Part shown: piece by piece, positions 54,701 through 63,184 of the stretch
Layout of the letters: each line of letters begins with the position of its first letter
Numbering within the stretch: position 1 is the first letter of the stretch
Assembly (NCBI GenBank): GCA_009780115.1
Contig: WRAQ01000009.1
Span: 1-64,000 of the forward strand
Direction of reading: 5' to 3'
Source of the DNA: Lachnospiraceae bacterium
GTDB lineage: Bacteria; Bacillota; Clostridia; Lachnospirales; Lachnospiraceae
Length of the DNA stretch: 64,000 nt
Notes under the pieces: generated by a model
Databases searched by the model: none
What the model was told of the DNA's origin: nothing
The model's input: the letters and a program-made list of their open reading frames with translations, nothing else
Translations under genes and position numbers: made by a program

Positions 54701-54760
54701 TTTACCTTTGTCAACAACAGGCTGTAAGTCTGGAATTGTAAGAATAGGAATCATGATACA

Positions 54761-55159
54761 ATGACATTAAATCAACCAACAAAATACAAAACCAGACTTA
54801 AGGACATTCTTATTCTTCAGGCTGTATTTATTATTTTCAGCATGTCCCATATTGCTTCAAAAATAGCCTCGCAGGCACTTGAATCATTTGATTCAATTTT
54901 TGAGGCCCTTTTTTCCATACGTTTTCTTATACCATTATTTATGGTAGTTTTTATTTTGGGGATTTATGCGTTGATATGGCAGCAAATCATCAAGCGTTTC
55001 GAACTTTCGATTGCTTATGCCAACAAAGCCACAACATTACTTTGGAGTTTGGTATGGGGGTTCTTTATTTTTAATGAAGAAATTACCATTGCTAAAATTA
55101 TCGGGGCATTAATTGTATGCGCCGGGGTTATTGTCATGAATAGTGAGGCCGTTAAATGA
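54761..55159 (+). CDS. Small DMT/EmrE-like transporter subunit (first of pair)
   Basis: The 132-residue protein has four hydrophobic helices. The C-terminal part (TLLWSLVWGFFIFNEEITIAKIIGALIVCAGVIVM) shows the conserved pattern of EamA/SMR drug-metabolite transporters. At about half the size of a ten-helix EamA protein, it should work as a dimer. It overlaps the next gene by 4 bases (ATGA), indicating a heterodimer such as ArnE/ArnF or EbrA/EbrB. In a glycan region, flipping of an undecaprenyl-linked sugar is a reasonable guess (inference). Confidence 0.78.
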   Translation: MTLNQPTKYKTRLKDILILQAVFIIFSMSHIASKIASQALESFDSIFEALFSIRFLIPLFMVVFILGIYALIWQQIIKRFELSIAYANKATTLLWSLVWGFFIFNEEITIAKIIGALIVCAGVIVMNSEAVK

Positions 55160-55491
55160 ATATTTATGTGTTGATTTCCTTAACCGGGGTCACAATTGCT
55201 TCTTTTTCACAGGTGATTTTAAAGAAAAGTTCAGGCAAGCAGTATCCGAACAAAATCCGGGAATACCTTAATCCGCTGGTAATTGTCGGATATGGAATGA
55301 TGTTCATTGCTTTGGGATTTTCATTAGTCGCATTTACCGGTTTAGAATTTACAAATATTCCTTTACTTGAATCGGCCGGTTATATTATTATCATGTTTCT
55401 TGGGTATTTCTTTTTCAAGGAAAAAATAACGATGCGAAAGTTATTAGGGATGGCTTTAATTTTCGCGGGTTATCTTGTGTATTTTTTATGA
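55156..55491 (+). CDS. Small DMT/EmrE-like transporter subunit (second of pair)
   Basis: The 111-residue, four-helix protein has an N-terminal ISLTGVTIASFSQVILKKSSG segment and a C-terminal IIMFLGYFFFKEKITMRKLLGMALIFAGYLV segment typical of SMR/EamA half-transporters. It is translationally coupled to the first subunit. Its end is convergent with the membrane protein gene at 55486, overlapping by 6 bases. Confidence 0.78.
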   Translation: MNIYVLISLTGVTIASFSQVILKKSSGKQYPNKIREYLNPLVIVGYGMMFIALGFSLVAFTGLEFTNIPLLESAGYIIIMFLGYFFFKEKITMRKLLGMALIFAGYLVYFL

Positions 55492-56289
55492 TTTGGGAAA
55501 ATATTGCCCAATTGTTTCACGAATTTCTATCGCTACTATTTCATCACGGTAAATCAAAAGCCCATCAACTTGATCAAGCAAAATCAAACCATAGTTTTCC
55601 GGATTATCACATGTCGCCCTAGTCCAGTGAATGACAATATAATTAATCAGTTTCGGGCGGGTGATTTCTAATAAAGAAGCAATATCAATAATTTCATGGT
55701 TTTCCATAATATCATGAATCGGGTTAAAGAACCCCCACCGGTCAACAAGGACATCACGGCCGTATGCCAGCCTTATCTTGCTGGAATATTGGCGGACAAA
55801 ATGAACGTGTTCTTTAGGGAAAACCGCATAAATAAAATCAAATTCAGCATCATTTAAAATATATTCACTAACGTTAACCGTCGCTCCCGGAAGGTTGTAT
55901 AGATTCTCGGCCTTGCTGATATTAGGGCTGCTATAAACATAGGTCCCGGCAAGAATAATTACGATAGCTAAAGCACAAAGGCCAACCCGGCGGTAGCTGT
56001 CTTTTTTTAACCCCGTAAGAAATTTGGCGCCGGAATAAGCAATGGTGATGCCAAGCGGAAGCAGCCAGAGCATACGGTAATAGGTTTCTTCATCTAAAGC
56101 AGCAGAATAAAGCCGGTGAGTTACCGGGAGCAGAAAAATCAAAAGAAGCGTTAAGGGGGTATAAATAATCAAAGCGCGGAGGTGTTTTTCTTTTTCGGTA
56201 AAAAGAAGGTAGGCTACGGATGTGAGGTAGAGGGTAAAGAGGTAGCCGGTGCCGGTGTAGTTTTTTAGGATAGTAATTGTTTCAGGCAT
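55486..56289 (-). CDS. Polytopic membrane protein, C-terminal-like half
   Basis: The 267-residue protein has about four membrane helices (residues 14-32, 42-60, 72-90, 105-122) followed by a soluble region of about 140 residues. No clear family motif is visible beyond similarity in style to large DUF6077-type membrane proteins. It lies downstream of the 389-residue membrane protein at 56431. The upstream protein ends in the middle of a helix-rich pattern (AYVILYLILI) and this one begins without a normal N-terminus, so the two may be halves of one disrupted gene (inference). The 141-base gap contains an 8-bp-stem hairpin. Confidence 0.55.
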   Translation of the reverse strand: MPETITILKNYTGTGYLFTLYLTSVAYLLFTEKEKHLRALIIYTPLTLLLIFLLPVTHRLYSAALDEETYYRMLWLLPLGITIAYSGAKFLTGLKKDSYRRVGLCALAIVIILAGTYVYSSPNISKAENLYNLPGATVNVSEYILNDAEFDFIYAVFPKEHVHFVRQYSSKIRLAYGRDVLVDRWGFFNPIHDIMENHEIIDIASLLEITRPKLINYIVIHWTRATCDNPENYGLILLDQVDGLLIYRDEIVAIEIRETIGQYFPKS

Positions 56290-56372
56290 TGGATTCCTTT
56301 CAAATCAAGTCAGGCAATAAATACTCTCCGTTGCTACGGTCTAAATGGTTCTAATTCACATTTTCTTTCTGG

Positions 56373-56415
56373 AAGAAGGCGACCTAATGCAACTTCGAGT
56401 TATTTTTGCCTTCTT
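56373..56415. repeat. Hairpin element in the gap of the split membrane protein gene
   Basis: AAGAAGGC and GCCTTCTT pair perfectly around 27 bases. The element lies just downstream of the stop of the N-terminal-like half and 84 bases before the C-terminal-like half. Confidence 0.5.
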
Positions 56416-56430
56416 TAATTAAATCTAACA

Positions 56431-57600
56431 TCATATTAAAATCAAATATAGTATCACATAAGCAGCACCGGGAATGCAGGCGGCGGCAGTTTTGAGCAGG
56501 AACCGGAAGCTGCGGTGGTAAATGGCTAAGTAAAAACCGAAAACTGTTACAAGTATTAACACTAGGAAAACAGCTAATGAACTGGATATTCCGGCCGCCC
56601 ATATTAAGATGCCAAGTAAAAACCAGTAGACAGCCGCGGAAGAAAATTCACTAATAAGTAAAAATAGCCACAAAACCGCCGGGATAATAAAGCCGGCAGC
56701 AAAGGCTTTTCCCTGCCATGTCCGAGTCATCAAGAAGGTTTCGTTGGTGAAAATCGATACATTTCCGAATATTTGGATTAAGGAAATAAAAACCATAAAA
56801 ATAGGCAGTGATTCTAATTTATTTTTCAGCAGGCTTTTACCAATCTGAAAATACAATAAATAAGTCATTGGTAATAGAAAGAGGGGTAGGATGCTGTGGG
56901 CTACTATCGTTGGATGAATCCGTGCTTTTTCTGCCAGCATCGTAATCCACAAGGGAAAAACCGCAAGGGCATTACGCATGTTTAGGACAGTACTATCTCC
57001 GGTATATGGCTCAACCCGATAAAGAAACCCCCGCTCTTTTGCTATTAAAGATTGGACGATGTAGTATGCATCATCACCGTCAAAAGAAGCACGGGTCAGA
57101 GCCATAAAAAGCTGAAAGCCAAGAAGGATAAAGAAAAGCAGCCAGACTAATTTTGTTTCCCATGATAAATTTTTGCCGAAAATTTTCTCTGGAATTTGAG
57201 TGATTGTTTTCAGGAAACCCGGGGATGATGCCCGGCGTTGCCATATAGGCGGGAAATTATTATTAAAAGTTAATGTTCCGCGGGATGTTTTGCGCTCTGT
57301 GAATAATACGGACGGAACTACGATTTCTGTCCCTAATCCCAGAGCAGCCAAGGCTATCGCTACCGGCGTAAACCACCTTAATAAAATTGCCATCCCCCCA
57401 TGGACAGCATTTAGAACTACGATAATACTTATCAATTCAAAAACAGCTAGAAAAATAATAAAACCGGCTAGAAAAATGACCCCCGGGGTACGCCGCTCCT
57501 TTGGTATAAAGCGGGCCGGAAGCAAACCGGTTAAGAACGGGATGATAAAAAGCCAGGCTGTAAGGCTTAAAAATTGCAAAAGAAGTTGTAAAATCAACAT
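56431..57600 (-). CDS. Polytopic membrane protein, N-terminal-like half (DUF6077-like)
   Basis: The 389-residue protein has about nine membrane helices. The motifs FDGDDAYYIVQSLIAKE (about 215) and LNMRNALAVFPLWI resemble the extracytoplasmic loops of GT-C-fold or DUF6077-like membrane proteins, where an Asp-rich first loop is common. The family assignment is from memory and uncertain. It may act in the lipid-linked sugar steps of the neighbouring glycan genes. A possible continuation is found at 55486. Confidence 0.55.
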   Translation of the reverse strand: MLILQLLLQFLSLTAWLFIIPFLTGLLPARFIPKERRTPGVIFLAGFIIFLAVFELISIIVVLNAVHGGMAILLRWFTPVAIALAALGLGTEIVVPSVLFTERKTSRGTLTFNNNFPPIWQRRASSPGFLKTITQIPEKIFGKNLSWETKLVWLLFFILLGFQLFMALTRASFDGDDAYYIVQSLIAKERGFLYRVEPYTGDSTVLNMRNALAVFPLWITMLAEKARIHPTIVAHSILPLFLLPMTYLLYFQIGKSLLKNKLESLPIFMVFISLIQIFGNVSIFTNETFLMTRTWQGKAFAAGFIIPAVLWLFLLISEFSSAAVYWFLLGILIWAAGISSSLAVFLVLILVTVFGFYLAIYHRSFRFLLKTAAACIPGAAYVILYLILI

Positions 57601-57713
57601 AAATTGATACTACACTATGGTTGTTTGGCTTGTCAACACTAAGGCTTAATTCAAGACAATATTAATTAAAACTAATCAATAGTAACAGTCGATTATTACA
57701 CATTTCATAGTTT

Positions 57714-57772
57714 ACTTAGAAATTCCATAGAAAATACATATAATTCACTTTATTTCTATGTATTTTCTAAGT
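57714..57772. terminator. Nested, competing inverted repeats upstream of the split membrane gene
   Basis: Two perfect inverted repeats share their right arm: ACTTAGAAA (57714-57722) with TTTCTAAGT (57764-57772), and AGAAAATACATA (57729-57740) with TATGTATTTTCT (57757-57768). The stems are mutually exclusive, as in attenuators. The gap lies between the start of the gene at 57600 and the stop of the lipoprotein gene at 57788. Confidence 0.45.
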
Positions 57773-57787
57773 ATTATTGTTAATAAC

Positions 57788-58654
57788 CTATCTATTTCTT
57801 ACCAGCCGGAGCCCCATATCATTAAACCGGTAGTGACCTTCAAGGAAGTTTCGATAATTAACCGCGCAAACATCCTCTTGCCCCAACCAGCCGCCGCCCC
57901 GGATAACACGGCCTTCCCCGCCTGCCGGACTCACCCCTTCGCCGTGCCAGTCCCAGCACCATTCCCGGACATTGCCGGACATATCATAGAGGCCAAGTTC
58001 ATTCGGCAGTTTTTGCCCCACCGGCCGGGTGCGGCAATTATTAGCCAGGATAATACTGTAATACCAAAATTCAGTTAAATATGCATCGCCCGAATTTCTA
58101 AAATGCCATGCTACTTCATCAGGGTCGTCACTGCCGCTGAATAAGTAATTTTCGCTCAATTGGCCGCCGCTTGCAGCATATTCCCATTCAATTTCCGTAG
58201 GCAAACGATAGCCATTTGCACCGGGATTGATCGTAACAGTCCAGCGTATATCGTCTTCCTGGCCGAAATTGTTGGGGTCGGCATTTTCTTTGTCAATAGC
58301 ATAAAACGGCTCAAGATTCTCAAGCTCGCTTTTCCGGTTCAAAAATTCTATAGCATCATACCAGTTAATCATTTCTACCGGCCTATTGTCATCACCGATA
58401 AACTCCGAAGGGTTGCTGCCCATAACCTCGGCCCACTCCCTCTGCGTTACCAAATGGGTGCCGATATAGAAATCCTCCACCTTTTCATCTTTACCATAGA
58501 GATTGGAGTTAACGTTAGTAAAATATCCGCCCTTAACCAAAACAAAACCTTCCGGGACATCACCCGAATCAACCTGTTTGCTTTCCTGTACACATGCACT
58601 TAAGATAATAATTGCGGTAAGGAAAGCAAGTAAGGCGATTAATTTTGTCTTCAT
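57788..58654 (-). CDS. Formylglycine-generating-enzyme-like (SUMF1) lipoprotein
   Basis: The 288-residue protein has a lipobox LSAC (Cys21) and then a full FGE-sulfatase domain: VLVKGGYF, VTQREWAEVMGSNPS, RPVEMINWYDAIEFLN, YRLPTEIEWEYAASGG, LYDMSGNVREWCWDW, VIRGGGW and the end NDMGLRLV. The Cys pair of true formylglycine enzymes (C-x-x-x-x-C in R-N..C) is not clearly present, and most surface members bind or modify glycans or have lost activity. It should be anchored outside the cell, and it lies next to the GH11 genes. Confidence 0.88.
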   Translation of the reverse strand: MKTKLIALLAFLTAIIILSACVQESKQVDSGDVPEGFVLVKGGYFTNVNSNLYGKDEKVEDFYIGTHLVTQREWAEVMGSNPSEFIGDDNRPVEMINWYDAIEFLNRKSELENLEPFYAIDKENADPNNFGQEDDIRWTVTINPGANGYRLPTEIEWEYAASGGQLSENYLFSGSDDPDEVAWHFRNSGDAYLTEFWYYSIILANNCRTRPVGQKLPNELGLYDMSGNVREWCWDWHGEGVSPAGGEGRVIRGGGWLGQEDVCAVNYRNFLEGHYRFNDMGLRLVRNR

Positions 58655-58711
58655 CTTTTATTTATCCTCCATTTTTTGCAAATATGATGCGCCATCCGCC
58701 AGATGCCCTTA

Positions 58712-58745
58712 TCTCATCCGCAGGCTTAACCGCCCGCGGATGAGA
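58712..58745. terminator. 10-bp hairpin downstream of the first GH11 gene
   Basis: TCTCATCCGC pairs perfectly with GCGGATGAGA around 14 bases, 11 bases past the GH11 stop on the minus strand. No U-tract follows, so it is more likely a 3'-end stabiliser than a classical terminator. Confidence 0.5.
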
Positions 58746-58756
58746 GGGAAATTAAT

Positions 58757-59467
58757 TTAGTTACCCCACATGGTCACATTTGCATTACCCGAACTCTGAA
58801 AGCCTTCGATAATAATTGTTTGATAGTCATGTTGACTTAGATTCCTGAAATCAGGATTTGATACTTGTCTCCATCTGTTAACATGAGTCTGGAAAGTGAC
58901 TGTATTGTTTTGTCCGATTGGTCTTTGTGCATTTCTTACGCTCTTAATCTTCAGGAACGGGCCATTACCGGTGATATTAGCTCCGGTCATACGCTCGGAA
59001 ATAACGTTGTATGTACCGCCGTCAACTGAAACAGTACCATGGTTAGTTCCGGTAGTATTTCCATAGTTGGCCCATCTGTCAACAACATACCATTCAGTTA
59101 ACGGGCTGCGGAACCAGCCGTAAGCTGTAAGGTAAGTGCATCCGGTGCTGCCGCTGGTGTGATTAAACGAACCGGCATTGTAGCCCATTACGCGATTATC
59201 TCTACCAGTTCTCCAACCAACGCCTTGCAGGTTGTTGAAACCGCGGCCCTGAATTTTAGTTTGCCAAGTAACGCTGAAATTACCTGTATTAAGATTCGAA
59301 CTCATTTGTACTCTTCCGACGGAGCAATCATGGGTGCCGTTGGCGGTAATGTTACCACAGCAGCTAACCCAACTCTGGACATAGTCACGGGCAAAAACGG
59401 GGGTGCTTGAAAGACCAAAAACCATTGCCATTGCTGCTAATAAAGCTATAACTCTTTTAAATTTCAT
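58757..59467 (-). CDS. Secreted GH11 endo-1,4-beta-xylanase
   Basis: The 236-residue protein has a signal peptide (1-27, VFARD), a short Cys-rich segment (SWVSCCGNITANGTHDC) and a GH11 jelly roll (about 50-236). Family hallmarks are YLTAYGWFRSPLTEWYVVDRW (nucleophile Glu125), HGTVSVDGGTYNV, and IIIEGFQSSGNANVTMW (acid/base Glu221). Both catalytic Glu residues are intact. GH11 enzymes cut internal xylan bonds. The promoter at 59569-59597 is similar to that of the paralogue at 62136, so gene and promoter were duplicated together. The N-terminal CC motif is not usual for the family. Confidence 0.92.
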   Translation of the reverse strand: MKFKRVIALLAAMAMVFGLSSTPVFARDYVQSWVSCCGNITANGTHDCSVGRVQMSSNLNTGNFSVTWQTKIQGRGFNNLQGVGWRTGRDNRVMGYNAGSFNHTSGSTGCTYLTAYGWFRSPLTEWYVVDRWANYGNTTGTNHGTVSVDGGTYNVISERMTGANITGNGPFLKIKSVRNAQRPIGQNNTVTFQTHVNRWRQVSNPDFRNLSQHDYQTIIIEGFQSSGNANVTMWGN

Positions 59468-59568
59468 TTTTAACTCTTCCTTTCTTTATACATAAGTTTA
59501 CAGTTACAAAATTCGAGGACATCTGGCGTCAGGGCCTCATTATGTCTTTTATTCATATGTTATATGTA

Positions 59569-59597
59569 ATTATATTGCATTTTTCTTTTTTTGTAAA
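59569..59597 (-). promoter_or_regulatory. Promoter of the first GH11 gene
   Basis: On the minus strand TTTACA (59597-59592), 17 bases, TATAAT (59574-59569). The preceding ATATG and following AAAAA are shared with the promoter of the second GH11 gene. Confidence 0.82.
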
Positions 59598-59715
59598 CAT
59601 ATTGGTAGCTATTATGGCAATTTTTTCACAAATTTTAGCAACTTTTATAACAATATAAAGTATATTGTCACATTAAGGGACAATAATGTAGTTTTATAGT
59701 ATATTTAGGAGAATT

Positions 59716-60882
59716 TTAGTGACATATTTCTAACATTTCGCGAATGCGATGGCGATAAGTATGGCGGCTACTCACTTTATCATAGCCGTTTTTCGCTATT
59801 TGACAGCGCTCGCTTTCATTTGCGAGATAATATTCTACTTTATCCTGTAAATCATCCAAACTTTCATAATACACAAAATCTTCGCCGGGAATAAAATGCT
59901 CAAGGAAATCAGCTTGATAATTCGAAAGAAGAAAACCGCCGCAACCCATGATATCAAAGGCACGTAAAGGGATGCCGCTATGGATGCTCTTTAAACTGAT
60001 GTTTAAATTGATTTTGCTGTTACGGAAAACCAAAGGCGATTGACTGTAGTAGTCAATGTATCCGCCGTTATTTACTCCCGGTAAAGCGGATGTATCCTCG
60101 CCGGTAAAAAGCCGGAAGTTTTTATCCTGGTTTGCCAGGCGCCTAACTATTTCCGTCCGCTCAAGTGACGTTACCTTTTTCGCCAGGTAATAATTCGCGT
60201 AAAGCCAGGCAATCGTCTCCATACTATGAACTCGTTGGGGCATCAGGCATATTTGCTGCATTTTCAAAATAATTTCGGGGGAAAGGGCGCTTTCAAGAAA
60301 ATTTGCGCCATAAATACCAAGTTGCGCTTTTACCAGCCCGTCAAGATAACCCTTTAAATAACCGTTGTCGTTTTCAAGGGGGGCAAATTGGGGTTTAGTT
60401 TCTGTATAAAGGGAACCGACAAAGGAGATATCGGCGGCGGAAGCATCGGCGGCCGATTCTATTACTTCATTATAGAAGGTAACATCTGCTGCCATCGGCA
60501 GATAGAAAACCGTTTTGATACCTTTTTTCATTAAATCAAAGCAGGTCTGGCGGTCAAATATAAAGACATAATTCGTATCATAAGCAACTGTTTCCGAATA
60601 AACCTCAACGCAGGGGCTGTCATAAACCCAGGCAAGGTATTTAATCCGGCAGGCTTTGCAGGCAATCGCAACCACCGGCAGGAAGTTGACGGTAAAAACA
60701 AACTCATAATCACCGGCCAGAATTTGCTTAACCAGTTCTTCGGCGAGGTTGCCTCTTTTTTTCTGGTCTGGTTCGGATTGAGGGATCGGGTATAAGTCAA
60801 CTTGGAAGCCTTCTTCTTTAAATGCTCTGATGACGAAGTCCTGGCCAAGACTTTCCCATTCGGGGAAGAAAATTTTGCGCAT
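59716..60882 (-). CDS. CgeB-like glycosyltransferase (DUF3880 plus GT1-type domain)
   Basis: The 388-residue protein has an N-terminal Rossmann-like domain (1-150) with FVFTVNFLPVVA and YLAWVYDSPC, typical of DUF3880. The C-terminal glycosyltransferase domain has VFYLPMAAD, DISFVGSLY, GGYIDYYSQSPLVFRNSKINLNIS, HSGIPLRAFDIMGCGGFLLSNY and a C-terminal Glyco_trans_1_2 pattern. It is cytoplasmic, with the donor and acceptor unknown. It starts divergently from the GT2 gene at 61031. Confidence 0.88.
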   Translation of the reverse strand: MRKIFFPEWESLGQDFVIRAFKEEGFQVDLYPIPQSEPDQKKRGNLAEELVKQILAGDYEFVFTVNFLPVVAIACKACRIKYLAWVYDSPCVEVYSETVAYDTNYVFIFDRQTCFDLMKKGIKTVFYLPMAADVTFYNEVIESAADASAADISFVGSLYTETKPQFAPLENDNGYLKGYLDGLVKAQLGIYGANFLESALSPEIILKMQQICLMPQRVHSMETIAWLYANYYLAKKVTSLERTEIVRRLANQDKNFRLFTGEDTSALPGVNNGGYIDYYSQSPLVFRNSKINLNISLKSIHSGIPLRAFDIMGCGGFLLSNYQADFLEHFIPGEDFVYYESLDDLQDKVEYYLANESERCQIAKNGYDKVSSRHTYRHRIREMLEICH

Positions 60883-61030
60883 ATGGTTGTCCCTTTAAGG
60901 TAACTGGTGTATGATGGTATTAATTATAGGCATTCCGTAGGTTTCATCAAATATAGTATACTATTCACAGCTATAAATGTAAACCTAACCGCCGTTACCC
61001 GTCCCGCCGCAAATAAAGGAGTATTTGCCG

Positions 61031-62077
61031 ATGGCCCCAATTTCCGTTTGTATGATTGCTAATAACGAAGAAAGATATCTTGCGAGGTGCCTTAGCTTGT
61101 TACGTCCGCATTTCGCCGAAATCATTGTCGCCGATACCGGTTCAAGCGATGAAACGACTGCAATTGCTGAAAAGTATGCCGACAAAGTCTGTCATTTCGG
61201 CTGGGTTAATGATTTTTCGGCGGCTCGCAATTTTTCCGTCAGTCAAGCAAATAATGATTGGGTTCTTGTGGTTGACTGTGATGAGTTTCTTGAGGAAATC
61301 GACCTTGCAGGTATTGAAAAAGCGATGGAAGGAAACCCGCAGGATATCGGGATGATTATCCGAAATAATCCACACGGGAACGATGACGGGCCAAAATCAA
61401 TCATGACCGAGCGGGTTGCCCGCCTCTTTGATCGCCGGATACATCATTACCAGGGGATAATTCACGAACAGGTCATTCCGATTGACGGAAGCGGGGCAAA
61501 ATATTTTCCTATTCCGCTAAGTTTTTATCATGAAGGATATGTAAATCCGGAAACGGCCGGTGAAAAAGCCCGGCGTAATCTCAATCTGCTATTTATTGAT
61601 TTAGAAAAAAACGGGGCCGACCCTTATACTTATTTTCAAATCGGCCAGTCATATACTGCGCTTAATGAAACTGAAGAGGCCTGTCATTTCTATGGCCTTA
61701 GCCTTGAGTTTGACTTAAACCCTCAACATGAATATGTCCGGACAATGGTTGAGGCCTATGGTTATGCCTTGCTTAAGCTTAAACGGTATGCCGAAGCCCT
61801 CCGGTTCGAAAATATTTATGATGAGTTTGCCACAAGAGCCGACTTCCCCTTTCTAATGGGGCTGATATATATGAATAATGCACTTTTTGACCAGGCAATT
61901 GCCGAGTTCAAAAAAGCGACAGCAATGAAAGAATTTGCTGTCGCCGGGGTTAATAGTTATAGTGCTTATTATAATATCGGGGTCATTTATGAGTGTACCG
62001 GGAACCTTGAAGCGGCACGTGAGTATTATCGGAAATGCGGGGATTATGCTCCGGCGTTGGCACGGTTAGGTACGTGA
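61031..62077 (+). CDS. GT2 glycosyltransferase with C-terminal TPR repeats
   Basis: The product is 348 residues from the ATG at 61031, which is 9 bases after AGGAG; the in-frame TTG at 61025 is too close to it. The GT2 domain (1-about 225) has ISVCMIANNEERYLARCL, IIVADTGSSDET, DFSAARNFS, VLVVDCDEFLE (DxD-like) and the IHEQVIP acceptor loop. TPR-like helices follow (about 200-345, YTYFQIGQSYTALNETEEACHFY and YYNIGVIYECTGNLEAAREYY). This architecture is common in Firmicutes and may glycosylate surface proteins or small acceptors. Confidence 0.92.
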   Translation: MAPISVCMIANNEERYLARCLSLLRPHFAEIIVADTGSSDETTAIAEKYADKVCHFGWVNDFSAARNFSVSQANNDWVLVVDCDEFLEEIDLAGIEKAMEGNPQDIGMIIRNNPHGNDDGPKSIMTERVARLFDRRIHHYQGIIHEQVIPIDGSGAKYFPIPLSFYHEGYVNPETAGEKARRNLNLLFIDLEKNGADPYTYFQIGQSYTALNETEEACHFYGLSLEFDLNPQHEYVRTMVEAYGYALLKLKRYAEALRFENIYDEFATRADFPFLMGLIYMNNALFDQAIAEFKKATAMKEFAVAGVNSYSAYYNIGVIYECTGNLEAAREYYRKCGDYAPALARLGT

Positions 62078-62135
62078 GGTATTTATACCGTCAAATGACT
62101 TTCTTCTATATATAAGTAAACTCATTTCGGCATTA

Positions 62136-62891
62136 TCAGTTTCCCCAAACAGTAAAATTTGCATTACCGCTACTATTATAACTTTCAATAATTACCGCTT
62201 GAGGGCCATGCTGGCTCAAGTTTCTTAAGTCAGGGTTCGTTATCTGCCGCCATCTATTTACGTGGTTTTGAAATGTGATACTATTATTCTGCCCAATAGC
62301 CCTTTGAGCCGTCCGGATACTCTTAACTCTGGTAAACGGGCCGTTGCCGGTTATATTGGGCCCGGTCATATTTTCAGTTATGATACGATAAGTACCGCCA
62401 TCAGCATTAACAGTCCCGTGATTAATTCCGGTGGTATTTCCATAGTTGACCCACCGGTCGACAATATACCATTCAGCTATCGGGCTGCGGAACCAGCCGT
62501 AAGCCGTAAGGTAGGTACATCCAGTGCCGCCGCCGGTCTGGTTAAATGCGCCGGCATTGTAGTTCATTACCCGGTTATCCCGGCCGATACTCCAGCCAAT
62601 GCCATGCTGGTTGTTTACGCCTGCGCTTTTCGACTGCCAACTAACACTAATATTACCCGTATTAAGATTTGAATTTATTTGCATACTAAAACGCGGGCAG
62701 TTATGGGAACCGTTTGTCGGCATAGCACCACAGCAGCTTGCCCAACTGTGGACAAATGTACTGGGCGCGGAGACAAGGCTGCTGCAGCAACATGCCAGAT
62801 TCTGAACTTGGCCGGATACAGGGATGCCGCTGGAAATCCCAACTATCATTGTCATTGCGATAATTAAGGCTGCTAATCTTTTAAGTTTCAT
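62136..62891 (-). CDS. Secreted GH11 endo-1,4-beta-xylanase, second copy
   Basis: The 251-residue protein has a signal peptide (1-28), a Cys-rich stretch (ACCCSS, then SWASCCGAM) and the GH11 domain with Glu140 (PIAEWYIVDRW) and Glu236 (VIIESYNSSG). It is a clear paralogue of the protein at 58757, with similar length and the same N-terminal CC motif. A remnant of a third copy lies directly upstream (62916-62985), and the promoter at 63057-63085 stands behind that remnant, so the leader transcript runs through it. Confidence 0.92.
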   Translation of the reverse strand: MKLKRLAALIIAMTMIVGISSGIPVSGQVQNLACCCSSLVSAPSTFVHSWASCCGAMPTNGSHNCPRFSMQINSNLNTGNISVSWQSKSAGVNNQHGIGWSIGRDNRVMNYNAGAFNQTGGGTGCTYLTAYGWFRSPIAEWYIVDRWVNYGNTTGINHGTVNADGGTYRIITENMTGPNITGNGPFTRVKSIRTAQRAIGQNNSITFQNHVNRWRQITNPDLRNLSQHGPQAVIIESYNSSGNANFTVWGN

Positions 62892-62915
62892 GTTTACCTC
62901 TTTCTTTCCCGGGAT

Positions 62916-62985
62916 TTAGCATGTCCAAACAGCAAAAGTTGCATTTTCACTGCATGTTAACACTAGTATTACCCGTGCTAATGTT
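62916..62985 (-). pseudogene. Relic of a third GH11 gene (internal deletion)
   Basis: The minus strand reads NISTGNTSVNMQ then a stop, matching NLNTGNISVSWQ of the intact copy. After a frame change it reads SENATFAVWTC and stop, matching SGNANFTVWGN at the C-terminus. The xylanase core between the two is lost. It lies 25 bases upstream of the second GH11 gene, between that gene and its promoter. Confidence 0.7.
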
Positions 62986-63056
62986 TTAACACACTTGCGC
63001 CCACATTGATAAACGTTGTGAATGCTGCGTGTTAATCAATTTATGTGTTTGATTAC

Positions 63057-63085
63057 ATTGTAATGCAAATTGCGATTTTTGTAAA
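63057..63085 (-). promoter_or_regulatory. Promoter upstream of the GH11 relic and second GH11 gene
   Basis: On the minus strand TTTACA (63085-63080), 17 bases, TACAAT (63062-63057). It resembles the promoter of the first GH11 gene over about 15 bases. Confidence 0.75.
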
Positions 63086-63116
63086 CATATTATTATATGT
63101 TTTTGCTTTCCTATAC

Positions 63117-63147
63117 AGTAAAAAACAACGCAGCATCGCGCTGCGTT
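63117..63147 (-). terminator. Rho-independent terminator of the trpB-like gene
   Basis: On the minus strand AACGCAGC-GCGAT-GCTGCGTT is followed by GTTTTTTAC, a perfect 8-bp GC-rich stem with a U-tract, 38 bases past the stop codon at 63185. Confidence 0.9.
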
Positions 63148-63184
63148 ATTTAAAATTCATTAGATTAGTAAAAACAGTCAATCT

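Noticed and set aside
54505..54760. Guanidine or other known riboswitch upstream of the small transporter pair
   Set aside because: The conserved sequence blocks expected of those riboswitches were not found, and the structure is a single long rod.
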